A stretch of 64,000 nt of DNA from Aedes albopictus (taxonomy: Eukaryota > Arthropoda > Insecta > Diptera > Culicidae), in NCBI RefSeq assembly GCF_035046485.1, contig NC_085137.1, positions 344,400,505 to 344,464,504 on the forward strand. Direction: 5' to 3'. The notes under the pieces were generated by a model. It made no database searches. It was given only the letters and a program-made list of their open reading frames with translations, and was not told the DNA's origin. Shown here piece by piece: positions 44,968-56,160 of this stretch (within the stretch, counting starts at the first letter, position 1; the number at the start of each line of letters is the position of its first letter). The position numbers and the translations under genes were made by a program.

Positions 44968-45383
44968 ATTATAAATTGAAGTTTACACGTAACAATACGT
45001 CCAACGCCGAAATAAACCTGAGCACAGAACCTAAAACGATGCGTTGATTAGGCACAACAAATGACTTACATGTATTGGATCTATAGTCATGAAACAAAGG
45101 GATTTCAGTTTTTTTTAAATTTATCTGTATACACACATGTGCATGAATAAAATTACATGGTAGTATGTGTAAGGCACATGGGTAATCATAATGGCGTAGT
45201 GCATAAAATAATCAGTTGCACTTTGAATAAATAGCAAATAAATATTAGTTGGATCTATAGTTATGGAACAGAGTGTATTTGGCACTCAAAGCTTTCTAAC
45301 TTCCAGAGTTTTCAGCCAAAATGGCTCACAATTTGACTGTGTACATTTGATTATATTAGTTTATCATAGTCAAATTTTATTAA

Positions 45384-45498
45384 CCCTTCAGCGCGCGCGC
45401 TGTTGTAAAAAGTACAACACCACCAAAAAACCTCGCTCGTTGTATACAACGTGCGCGCGGTGCAGTTTCGGTTGCTTGATGGCGCGCGTCCTGGAAGG
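45384..45498. mobile_element. piggyBac-type MITE (TTAA TSD), copy 2
   Basis: TTAA (45380-45383), cccttcagcgcgcgcgct ... cgcgcgtcctggaagg, TTAA (45499-45502). The inner sequence includes 'ttgtaaaaagtacaacacc' and a partial complement. About 115 bp, as in the copy at 27868, but with different sequence. Confidence 0.7.
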
Positions 45499-45599
45499 TT
45501 AAGAATCGAAGCAGTGTTGAGCAGTGCTACCTTAAAAATAGTGCACACTGGCCTTGAAATTTAAAAAAAGGCCTTAAATTTACTCTGAAGCGATTTGAG

Positions 45600-46420
45600 T
45601 TTGATGAAATTTTGATTGTCCTGGTTATTTGTCTTATTTCACCTTTTGATCTTTTGACCACTTTAATTTTCGTCCTTTTGTCCCAGTTATTTTTTTTATT
45701 TCGACCTTTTGACGACTTGTATTTTCGACCTTTTGTCCTTGTCGATCTTTCGACATTTTGACCCTTCGACCTTTTGAAGCTTCGACCTTTTGTCCATTCA
45801 ACCTTTTGATCGTCGACCTTATGAACTTCGACCTGCTAGAATCTATGACAAAAGTTGGAAATATCTAAGGTCGAAGGACAAAATATCGAAGGGACAAAAA
45901 GTAAATAGACAAAAGACAAATTGGAAGACATGAAAAAGTGATCAGAATTTGAAAAAAATCACAATTTAAATTCCGATAAAAAAATAGAACCAATTCTAAA
46001 ATTCTTCAATAACTTTACAAAAAAAAAAATATTAAAAGATAGGAAAGTGTTAACTAAAACTAGCAATAGCTTATATTCAGAAATTTATTATCGCATTGCA
46101 ATTCGAAATAGATGCCCATAAATGATAGAAAGTAATGGCATTAACTAAAGTTAAATGTAAAAAATATATTCCTTGAAAGAACAGCCTATGGATAGAGAAG
46201 GATGAATCGTAAATTGAAATATTGTCATTGTCGAAGAACAGAGGGTTGAATGGACAAAAGGCTGAAGGCTTTATTAAATTGCTTAAATTATTGGAGTTTC
46301 AAATCATTTCAGCGATTTAATAAAGCCTTCGACCTTTTGTCCATTCCACCTTCTATCCTTCGACCTTTTGTCCATTCCACCATTTGTCCTTCGACCTTCT
46401 GTCCAAAAGTCATTAGGACT
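45600..46420. repeat. Cluster of TTCGACCTTTTGTCC motifs with the shared core
   Basis: Many copies of 'tcgaccttttgtcc' run forward at 45640-45830 and 46330-46410. The complement 'ggtcgaaggacaaaa' runs at 45868-45920 and 46235-46262. A single core copy 'aagaacagcctatggat' lies near 46185. A hairpin around 46265-46325 pairs 'ctttattaaattgc' with its complement. Architecturally like the GCCGAAT foldback at 14263. Confidence 0.55.
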
Positions 46421-46919
46421 CAGGATACTGCACAGATGATCGATTGTATGAAAAAATGCCAAAGGGCTTGATGCTAAAATTTACTGCTGTAGCTGTTGCT
46501 GTGCTGTAGACAAGTATGGGATCATTCATTTGCAATCATTTACATTCACTTGCGAATAACTCGCTTCAGAAACATCGAAGCAAAAATTAATGTATGAGGC
46601 ACTTTTTCATTTTTGTTTTACCTGAAACTTTGTAGAACAATATACTAGCGTAGCGTCAATAATAAAGTCAACAGAAGGCAGCAAACGCAACTCTCCACGG
46701 CGTGAATGTAATTTGCATTCATCGCGTGGAGAGTTGCCTTCGCAGCTCGTTCACGAATTTGGTATGCGTGTGCGACCCTAATGCTATTCGGCGAACTTTC
46801 AGATAAAACTACAAGGGCAAATTCATCCATACATAGTTTTTTTGATAAAATGCTTCTGAAATGAGATAGTATCAAGTGAATGTAAATCTTTGCAAATAAT
46901 GATCCCATCCCTGGCTGTA
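46421..46919. other. No gene recognised
   Basis: Contains a small palindrome near 46696-46735 ('ctccacggcgtgaatg' with its approximate complement). No coding support. Confidence 0.3.
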
Positions 46920-47024
46920 GAAGAAGAAGAAGAAGAAGAAGAAGAAGAAGAAGAAGAAGAAGAAGAAGAAGAAGAAGAAGAAGAAGAAGAAGAAGAAGAA
47001 GAAGAAGAAGAAGAAGAAGAAGAA
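46920..47024. repeat. (AAG)n microsatellite, about 104 bp
   Basis: Uninterrupted AAG/CTT repeat. The poly-Leu and poly-Phe frames on the minus strand come from this run. Confidence 0.9.
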
Positions 47025-47882
47025 AAAGTAATGGCAACCTTTACATTGCACCCATGAACCTAGAATCACAATGCTTTTCAGGAAGAATAAACTTATGTAA
47101 CATGAAAATGTGCAAAGTTATCCATAAATAATTGGCCCATCAAAAAATAGAAAAATTTGCATAGATTAGCACATTTTATAATTTAAATTTGCTTATTCAG
47201 CTTGAGAATGATGTTTATATCTGAACGCACACAAGAATGAGCACCCGTTTTTTTTTTTCGAAATTATGAAAACATATAATGCTTATACAACTCTCAACCA
47301 ATCAAACCTTCTTATTTGTAGTGGTTTCACCAAAAATGTTACAGCATTCCTACAATAGCAAAGATATGCAAGATTTTTTGAAGCGCAAGCAGAACCTATT
47401 CAAAAATATTATATCACGCTGAAAGCAACGAATAATGGAATCTGGCTATAGGTTTTCTTCTTCTATAGACGATATTGAAATTCCTTCGGTGCAACTGATT
47501 ATTAAAATATTCATCATACAACATCATTCCGCTGATTGACGAACTGGAAGGATAATGGAATGCACTATTCATTACAAAGGAAAAGGATAAAAAAAACTCA
47601 ATATTCCCAGCATGCTCCGCCGCCGTGCATGATTCAGGGAGCAAAATTGAATTCCACTACAAAATCTATCATTTTGCTCTCATGATTGCTTTTTATTGAA
47701 TTACGACGCAATCCTCCCGTAGCTCCCTTGCGAACGAGAATATCGCACGAAAGAAAAACTAACGTTCGCCGAAAAAAAGGGCAGAAAATAAGTATTCGAC
47801 ACGTTCCATTGAGGCTGCCAGGGAGCCATCGGCTGCTGGAAAAGAGAGTTCCTTCGTTTTGGACACATCTGCAAACGCGCTC
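47025..47882. other. No gene recognised
   Basis: Short unrelated frames on both strands. It ends at the TTAA of the next MITE. Confidence 0.3.
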
Positions 47883-47886
47883 TTAA

Positions 47887-48501
47887 CCCTCTAATACCCA
47901 AATTTTTGATTTTGATCTAAATATCATTTTTCGTCATCTAAAATCGATTTAAACATGTTTTGGGAGATGATTCTTTTTAATTCTCGATTTCGTGAATTTC
48001 AGTTTTTGATTTTTCTAATTTTTGTTTTTGAACATCCCCACACTTTTATATTTTTCCTGGAAGCCAATTTGGGGAACGGATTTTTTGAGATGAAAACATT
48101 TTGAGATTTTATGGTTATTGTTGAAATATTATTATTTTAAATTTTTTTCAGAGAAAATTTTATTTTCCGTGTAATGTTAAGGAAAATAATTTTAGAGTGT
48201 ATTCGATTCCCTTAAACTATTAAACAAGGATAGAATGATTTGGGAAAAAATAAAATATGTTAATTGTAGCGATTTAATACAAAATAAACAATGACTTCCA
48301 GAAGGTGACTAAAACATCAATTTTTTAATGATTTTTAAAAAATGTAAATACGCTTTAAAATACACCAAAAACGATTTTGAGATATACAGAACAGTCCTAA
48401 ATACCAGCCAAAAATATAAAAAAAATGGTTTTCCACGAAACAAAAATTACAAAAATGCTCAAACTATACCCCGTCTATAGGCGGGATTGGGTATTAGAGG
48501 G
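47887..48501. mobile_element. piggyBac-type MITE (TTAA TSD), copy 3
   Basis: TTAA (47883-47886) then ccctctaatacccaa, ending ttgggtattagaggg then TTAA (48502-48505). The 15-bp ends are perfect. The ~615-bp AT-rich interior contains no frame of note. Confidence 0.8.
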
Positions 48502-48505
48502 TTAA

Positions 48506-49304
48506 CTAGGTTATGTGGGAGAAATAAAACGAGTCAAAATGTAATAACAAATGCCAATTTATTTTGCCACAAAAATGCGTACCAAAATTACGTCGGAACA
48601 TGGCAGTTCATATGTACCTTAGGATGATGGAGCACAAGAAGGTGAACATGTGGTACCCTCCTGTTTACTGGCGGTGGTGGTGGTGGTGATGTAAATAGCT
48701 TTGCGCCGATATACTCGCGATAATCCCCATAGGCGCAATCTATTGCCGTCGGTGACAGGCAGCCCTAGAAGGCTCTCTGTAGGCCTGGCTGGGCTGTAAG
48801 TCGCCTTCTGGGGATGACGGCGATAAATCATCGTCCTATGAACATATACGGCTGACACACATGCTGACGGGCTCTCAAACAGAGGAGGTTTAATTTCTCA
48901 AGCCCGTTAAACTGTTTTGCCGGAATTGAAATGGGCTTTTGCTGAAAACCATAATGCCTTCTCGGTGGGATCAAGAGGTAAATTAGGGATTTCATGGAAA
49001 TCACGACCGTTCAACAGATTTTTCGGAAATGGCACGCTTGGCGATGGCTGATATAGAGAGCAGAAGGCGATACTTGCTACTTGCGGTTACAATTTTGCCT
49101 GCTACAATCGGGAATCCTACTACGCGACTTAGGGACAAATTGTAAAAAAATGTCAAATTATCTATTCCTTTGTCTATCTTTATGTCCTTGAATCCATCAG
49201 TGTTCGTCTTTTAACATGTTTTTGTCAATTATCCTTAAAAAATGTCCAGTAACTAAGCTGGTCAAGTCGTAATGCATGCATACATACGGTGTAAATAAAG
49301 CAAA
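48506..49304. other. GC-richer segment with unrecognised minus-strand frame
   Basis: The minus-strand frame 48858-48619 is compositionally different from its AT-rich surroundings (GC-rich, with a (GGT)n run giving poly-Thr). It resembles untranslated or terminal parts of mosquito retroelements, but I cannot name it. Confidence 0.3.
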
Positions 49305-51379
49305 CATTAGGGAAGACTGAGGAGACCTGATCCCTGGTGAGACTTGTTCCCCCCATATTTTCTCGGAATCAGGAACTGTTTTCTTCTAGCATATTTTTTT
49401 TCCAAAACTACATCTGGACAAACGACAATGTTTGGGCTATAAGTGATTTCGATTGTGCATTGCATTATTTTTTAATGGCTGACGGTTTGTTTTCAGTCCT
49501 TCAGAAATCTTTATGTGATTCTGAAAAATCTCAATAACTTTGTGAAAATTGAATCAAATCGTATAAAAATATCACAGCACATAGTTTAAATAAAATAATA
49601 TCAAACGTTTTCATCCAAATAGGGCTGTTATATGAATATTTGAAATAATGCAGCTTAGTATAAACAACAGTGACATGGGGAGACTTGATCCCTCGAGGAT
49701 TACACAGTCTAGAGTGGGTCATCGATTATATGGAAAAATGAAAAATTCAATGGTACCCCATCAGATCAAAGCTTTTTTGATCCCATTTCAGGACCCAAAT
49801 AAGTGTGCAGAATTTGAGCACGATCGGTTATGTCTACGTTTTGCGCATCGCGTTTAAAGTTTGTATGGGATTTTACATGGGAAAACACACTTTTTGCATT
49901 TCTTTCAAGACAAGCTCGATTTTTTCTAAAACCATGTAACCGATCAAGTGAAAACAAAGCCTAGGGTGTCCTGAAAAACTTTGTCGAAGATGGCGAAGGC
50001 GAAGTGATCAGATGCTTATGAAAAAAGTTATAGCGTTGGCATTGCTTGGCGAAACAACATGATTTTGTTGCTATTGTTATTCCTTTACATATTAAAACAT
50101 AAACACATACATGCGGTTCGTTGGTTATAACTATTTTCACAAGCATCGGATCGCTTCATGGTCTTCAACAAAGTTTTTCAGAACATCCTAGGCTATCATT
50201 TTATAGTATCGGTTAAAAAGTTTCAGACAAACTTTTTCAACTCATGACAAAAATGCAAAAATGTGCGTTTTCCCATACAAAATCCCATACAGAATTCAAT
50301 AGCAATGCGCAAAGTGCAGACGCAACCGATCGTGTTCAAATTTTGCACAGATTCTCAGGACCCGATACGGATCCATAAAAGCTTTGATCTGAGAAAACGG
50401 TTTCGATGACCCACACTATTAGACACGCATTATAAATGTGAAAAATAAAATTCTATTCGGAAGCAGTGCTGCAATTTTTCGACAGGCCTTTATGATAGTG
50501 ATATTTTGCTTTTTTCATTTTCTCTGTTTTTGTTTTCCTGTCAAAGTTGCTTTCCGATCAGCAACACGGGAGCGAAATGAAATAGGTACTCACACTCGCA
50601 CGCAGCGTGCTGAAAGCGAGAGCTGACAGGGCTAAATTTCCATTCAATTTTCTGTAGTTGAGTGTTTTCACCCGTGCTAACGTATAGGGCACTCACTCTC
50701 ACAAGCTACCGCTTGAGACGAATGGCCTTTCAGCATGAGTAGTGTGTGGATGATTGGGAATTGATCTTGTTGGGTCGCTCACGAATGGAGCTCTCGGACT
50801 CTGTCAGTTCTCACATCGAGGAACTGAAAACTACTGCCGCAGTCATTCATTTTCGGCTGAAAAACAGGCACTGAGACAGATATTTTGCAGGACTGTTCGG
50901 AAGCCTCTATTTACTTGGAATTCCAGTATATTCAATAAGAGAACATGCCAAATTATTTGTTATTTTATTACCCACCATGAAAAGAGGGATCAAGTCTCCC
51001 CATTTTCAAAATACGGCATACCTTTAACAATTTAAGGAAATCTTACTATTTCAAATAAACCATATTTATCAAGAATACAAGAGAACTCGAAAAGGAAATG
51101 AATAGGAAACTTTCTGAGTTTTTTTCCTTCAAATCAACCATGTGCTCAAAACGGGATCAATTGCAATCCATTTTTGAAAAATACATCATAAGACACGCCT
51201 CCATAAAACACAGTTTTGAAAAATTTAACAATAATGTTATGTCCTTCTTTTGTGAATAAACTTGCAATAAATGTATACCAGCCGTTCCATACGAAAAACG
51301 GATCTAGTTTTGCGTTTTTCTTGAAAGTCACAGGCAAATTAAGAAAAAAATGATCAAGTCTACTCAGTCTCCCCTACTG
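49305..51379. mobile_element. Foldback element (GGGGAGACTGAGTAGACTTG family) with nested foldback
   Basis: The ends are inverted: left cattagggaagactgaggag, right (reversed) cagtaggggagactgagtag. TA is at the right (51380-51381) and a changed AA at the left. 'ggggagacttgatcc' recurs inside (49677 forward; complement near 50990), the same subterminal-repeat pattern as other elements here. A separate foldback (49712-50416) is inserted next to the left subterminal repeat. Confidence 0.6.
49712..50416. mobile_element. TA-flanked foldback (GAGTGGGTCATCGA) nested in the larger foldback
   Basis: The arms pair from 'gagtgggtcatcga' to 'tcgatgacccacac' with TA at both sides (49710-49711 and 50417-50418). 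Shared arm phrases include 'gggaaaacacactttttgca', 'aatttgagcacgatcggtt' and 'tcctgaaaaactttgt'. About 705 bp with no transposase. Confidence 0.65.
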
Positions 51380-51669
51380 TACAAATCTGGCTGAGACATC
51401 GATTTGAATCGTATCAGAAGAATCGATTCACTGATTAAATCGAATGCTTTGAATCGATGTTTTCACATCGGTTCGATATTATGAAATATTACAAAACTAT
51501 AGAATAATTCATTTGCATTCAAATGCATTGAACTACATGTTATTTCTATAGTTCATGGTATGTTTCATTTGTCTAAATAAATTCAATATCAAAATTTGAG
51601 ATTGCACATCAAACACTTCGCCAATCCGATTTGAAAATGGATATAACGTTGAGACAGTGCATTCTGAAA

Positions 51670-54232
51670 AAAAAAATGATAATAATAATTTTTAATCGAA
51701 AGAAAAATCCTGAGATCCTGAGATTCCCCAGGAGTTACTCTAGAATTGTGAGAGAGATATCTTAAGAATGCTGAAAATACACCAACATCCTGAGCGACAT
51801 TATCTAGAAAAAAAAGACTCCGGTAGGACTTCTCTCTGAGTTTTATTAAGGATTTTCCTAGAATCCTGAGATAGATTACCCGAGACGGATTGTCTCAGAG
51901 TCTCGAGAGGAATTCTCCCAGAATCTTGTGATAGATTATCTCAGAATCCTAAGGAAAGGTTTCCCTTGGGATTCTCCCAATTTTTTCCAGAATCCTAAGA
52001 GGGATTATCCCAGAACCCTGAAAAGGATTATCCCAGAATCCTTAGATGAATTCTTTCAGAATTCTGAGAGGAATTCCAAAAGCGGTTCTTCCACATTCTT
52101 GAGATAAATTCATCTAGAATACTGAGAGAGATTCTCACAAAAAATGTTCGGATTCCTAGGATAGTTCCCCAAGAAACTTAAATGAAATGACCCTGAATCC
52201 TGAAAAGGGTAGCTTAGAACCCTACCCAAGCAACACACTTGGGCGTTAATAAGCTCCTATAACTTAAATGCAACTACATTGAATGTTGTGCCCTTTTTAC
52301 CAATCGTTTCATTAACGACTAAATTGCAACGAAAAAAGCGCAAGAGGTGGAGCCAATATAAAACATCCATTCGTGTTAAAAACGGTTTTAATTCGCAATC
52401 GATTTACAACCGAGATACAACTCATGGTCGACTTTCAAATTGTGACTGATTCGACAACTAGTCAGCTAGTCATCACATTCGTCACTGCCAGTGCGTATGC
52501 GTCAACAGTTTCATCAATGTGATTAATAATTGTGTGGGTACATTACTCCAAAATCCCGAGAAAGGTTCCCTCAAAGTACTGCGCGGGATTGCCAAAGAAA
52601 CCTGAGATATACTCTCACAAAATTCTGGGAGATAGGACCCCAGAATCTTGAGAAGAATTCTTCCAGAATCATTTTAAGTATTCTCCCAGAATTCCCAAAA
52701 CATCCTGGGTGGAATCTATTAGAATGCTGAGAATAATTCTGCCAGAATTCCGAAATGTATTCCTCAGAATTCTACGAGTGATTCCCCAGCATCTTGATAG
52801 GGATCATAAGAGGGGTAATTCCAGATTCTTAAGAAAAATATATCTATGAACCTAAGAGAGACTTTTCCGAAAATCTGATAAGGATTATTCCTGAAAGAGA
52901 TTACGAAAACTTCTAGAATGGACTTCCCCACTATCCTCAGAGGGATTCTCTGGAATTCTGCGAGGAATTCTCACATAAAACAAAAAATTGTCTCAGAACT
53001 CAGAAAGTGATTTCTTTAGAATTAAGAATTAAGAATACTTTAAACTATTACAACAGAATCTCAAGAAAATTTCCCCATAATCTTGTCAAGGATTTTCCCT
53101 GATTACTAAGAGGGATTCTCCCAGAACCCTGAAAGATATTTCTTGGGAGCAACTGTTCAAGAACACATAATACAGAATTCTACTGGGATTCTCGTAGAAT
53201 GCTGAGAAGGATTTCTTTAAAAATCTATGCGAGGGATTCTCCAAAATCCAAATTTCTCTAGAGAATTCTGCCCAGAATCTCGTGAGAGATTCTTCAATAA
53301 TAAATAATTCTGAACGAAATAGGGGAGGAGTACCCGCAGAATACTTAGTGATGTTCCCCCAGAATCTTAAAAGGATTTTACGCAGAATCCCGAGAAGGAT
53401 TCTAGTGATCCTGTGTGGGATTTCCCCAGAATCCTAAGAAATATTCCCCCAGAATTTTGAGAGGGATTTAGAGAATTTAGAGGTATTTTAGAGGAGTTCC
53501 TGAGAATCCTGAGAAAGATTTCATCAGAACTCTGAGCGGGATCCTAAGTGAGGGTCTTCCAGAATCCTTAGAGGAATCAGCCCAGATCATCCAGAAATTT
53601 CTTATAATCCTGAAAGGGATTTAAACCTTGGTAGGAAACCCTGGTAGGGAATACCCCAAAATCCTGAAATGAATACCCTTAGAATCCAGAAATTCCCTAG
53701 AACTCTGATAGGTATTCCCATATAATACTGTTGAGAAAAAATCCTCCGGAATTTTTAAAGGGACTCTTCCATAATTCAGAGGTTCCCTCCAAAAATCCTG
53801 TGAGATTTCTGGAGATTCCTCCAAAATGCTGTAAATTAACACACCAGCATCCTGAGAGACCTTATCCCAGAAAAGAGAGAAAAACTTTTGAAATAGGAAA
53901 TCTCTCTGAATTCTATTAAGGATTTCCCTAGAATTCTGGGGGAGATTTCTCCAGTTTTCTGACAAGGATTCTCTGAGAATCTTTAGAAAAATTCTTCCAG
54001 AATTTTGAAGGATTTCTTCAGATACCCAAGATGGATTCTCCCGGAAGAAGAGAAGTTTTTCCTCGGGATTCTTCCAGAATGCTTAGACGGACATTCCCAG
54101 AACTCCCTCCTTCTGATGATCTTTCAGAATTCTGAGAGGGATTCTCTTAGAATGCTGAGAGAAATTATCCTGCAGTATTGAAACACATCCCATTGGAATC
54201 CCCAGAGTTTGCCCCATAACCCTGAGAGGTAT
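51670..54232. repeat. Degenerate ~24-bp satellite (CCAGAATCCTGAGAGGGATTCTC)
   Basis: Imperfect units 'cagaatcctgagagggattc' repeat over ~2.5 kb, interrupted by one insert at about 52226-52545. The unit is nearly self-complementary. Frames in it are by-products. Confidence 0.7.
52226..52545. mobile_element. Insert with one CCCAAGCAACACAC end inside the satellite
   Basis: Starts with cccaagcaacacacttgggc after 'cct a' and is unlike the surrounding satellite until about 52545 ('gtgtgggtacat'). Only the left end matches the MITE family at 2642-2808. The right end is uncertain. Confidence 0.4.
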
Positions 54233-54238
54233 CCTACC

Positions 54239-54700
54239 CAAGCAACACACATGTTATATAGGGGACCTTTCCCACTTTAATCCAACTTTAACTCCTACAA
54301 CAACGAATTTATGCATGCATCACGATTTGAGCAGCGTCGTTACTTGGAATACTTCTCTTATGTAAAGTTGTGCTTCCTGCGCCGAACTTCAATTCACTGT
54401 ACCAGTGATGACGAACGCTATTGTAGTTATGTTTTTTCTTACAAGACTTGCATGCAAGTTATGTACGGATTGTCAAACCTATATGTTGTGATGACGTTTG
54501 TATCCGTACTTATTGTTGACGTCAGGACAAAACTCAAAGTGTACGTAGTAATTTCTGTGATATTTTATGTAACTATTAGTAATGGTCCGTATGGATTCCA
54601 GTGTGTAGTAAGAACAATGACTATATAATCAAATGATTTTTTTTATTGTTTTCTTATCATTTCAATGCAAACATCTTTTTTTCTGTTTCAACGCACAGTG
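54239..54700. mobile_element. Single-ended CCCAAGCAACACAC element at the satellite edge
   Basis: Begins cccaagcaacacacatgtta like the full MITE at 2642, then diverges. The frame at 54311-54628 has no recognisable domain. The right end was not found. Confidence 0.35.
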
Positions 54701-55260
54701 GGCAAGGACCCAGATTTACGAGGAAAAATGCATTCAGCGCCTTTAAATGTTTTTTTTAGACAAATATGGTCTTATCAAGGCCCGCTTTCCTATGTTCATC
54801 AAAATTAGGGTGGCCCATATTTTCAAAGAAATTTGATTTTTTTTTTTCAAGGATACCCATATAAATTCTTCGGCAAAGTTAGCTGAAAACAGTTATATAG
54901 CTTTGAAATAGACCGATCTAGAGATATTTTTTTTCTGAATAAGCTTAGGGTAGTTCAAGAAAATACGGTTTTGTGGCTGTAACTTTCTCAGTTTTTCATT
55001 AAAGTCGCCCAATAATCATCCATAAAGCATTTGAAAACGCATCATTTCGTGCGCGGAGACGTTCATTATCTCTTTTGATTCAATAACTACACAGCGCAAC
55101 ATTTTTTTTTTGTCTTAAGACAAAAAACTCTGACCGCGAATAGCTCACTGGAAGCATTGAACGTGTCCGTGTCTTAAAAAAACTCTGAACCCACGGCTAT
55201 GCTTCCCTTCCGAAAAAGGATTCACATTTTGTGGAGTGCGATTTGATTCGGTATGATAGG
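54701..55260. other. No gene recognised; short MITE-end-like sequence
   Basis: Includes 'cacagtgggcaaggaccc' near 54696, and 'cacagcgcaacattttt' at 55092, which matches only the terminus of the 17941 MITE family and is followed by a small hairpin 'ttttttgtcttaagacaaaa'. Confidence 0.3.
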
Positions 55261-55269
55261 TAATTTCTC

Positions 55270-56160
55270 TACAAATTCATTGGAAAACCTCAAGAAATTC
55301 AACCAGGAGTTCCGCCAGAAGTTCCTCCAGAAATAGTTGAAGAAATTACAACGAGAGTTCCTGCAGGAGTTACTCCAAAAATTCCTCTACGAGTACCACC
55401 AAAACTTCCCCTAGGAGAGCCAAAACTTAAAGAGTTCCTCCGTGTATTTCCACAGGAAATTCAGCTGCTAATTTCTGTAGGAGTAACACTACGAATTTCT
55501 CTGAAACTTCCGTAGATAATTTCTGCAGAAGTGTTGTGAATCGAAGGGTTGTGTGAAAGTTCCACCGAAAATTCCTGTAAAAGTTTCACCAGAATTCCTC
55601 CGGGAGTTCCACTGAGAAGTAATACCGCTGTTCAACCGAGAAGTTATTCTAGGAGTTTCATAGTTAAGTCCTTAAGGAGTAGGTACCACTGAAAAGTCCT
55701 CTCGAAGTTGAATCCTGAAGAGAGTTCAACCGATAAATCCTTTGGGTGTACCACAAGGAAATCTGCTAGGATTTTTATCACACTTTATGTGGGAGTTCCA
55801 CAAGAAGTTCCGTTTGGAGTTCCACCAAGAATTCCTTTAAATGTTTCACCAGGAATTGCTTTAGGAGTTCCATCTGCCATTCCCGCCGCAGTACCACCGG
55901 GAGTTTCTCTAAAATACCCACGGAAATTCCCCTAGGAGTTACAGTGGGAAAATTCTCTACTACTTAGCTCTACCATTTTCTAGGACTTCAACCAAGAAAT
56001 TCAGATAGAAGTTTCACGAGAATTCGTCTAAGAGTACCAACGAGATTTTTTCTAGGAATGTGACCGGACATTCTTTTAGGAACACCATGAACTCCTATAG
56101 CAGGCTCATCGTGATTCTCCACAGGAGCTCTTCTGAGCGTTCATATAAAAATTCCACCGC
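55270..56160. repeat. Degenerate ~24-bp satellite (AGGAGTTCCACCAAGAATTCCT)
   Basis: Imperfect units with 'ggagttccacc' and 'gaattcct' repeat through the block. The composition differs from the neighbouring satellite, but period and self-complementarity are alike. Confidence 0.6.

Larger units (their letters stand above)
33302..45275 (-). mobile_element. Tc1-like transposon (IR/DR ends) split by a giant nested insertion
   Basis: Outer ends: left cactatgttccataactata, right its complement ggaacagagtg preceded by 'ttggatctatagttat'. TA stands at both sides (33300-33301 and 45276-45277). A second inner copy of the same repeat lies ~175 bp in from each end (33476-33501 and 45075-45100), the two-direct-repeat (IR/DR) layout of some Tc1 elements. 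Decayed transposase segments on the minus strand occur in the right order: the N-terminus at 44967-44586, a GGG..MMVW segment near 43600, then after the 9.6-kb insertion the second catalytic Asp near 33838, the Glu motif near 33728 and the C-terminus to 33556. Without the insertion the element would be a little over 2 kb. Confidence 0.75.

Noticed and set aside
44412..45047. Three plus-strand frames, one with a hydrophobic N-terminus
   Set aside because: They are antisense to the decayed Tc1-like transposase N-terminus.
46645..47069. Poly-Leu and poly-Phe proteins on the minus strand
   Set aside because: Produced by the (AAG)n microsatellite.
48619..48858. 79-residue protein on the minus strand
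   Set aside because: Compositionally distinct but with no recognisable domain. The poly-Thr tract comes from a (GGT)n run. Left as an unclassified segment.
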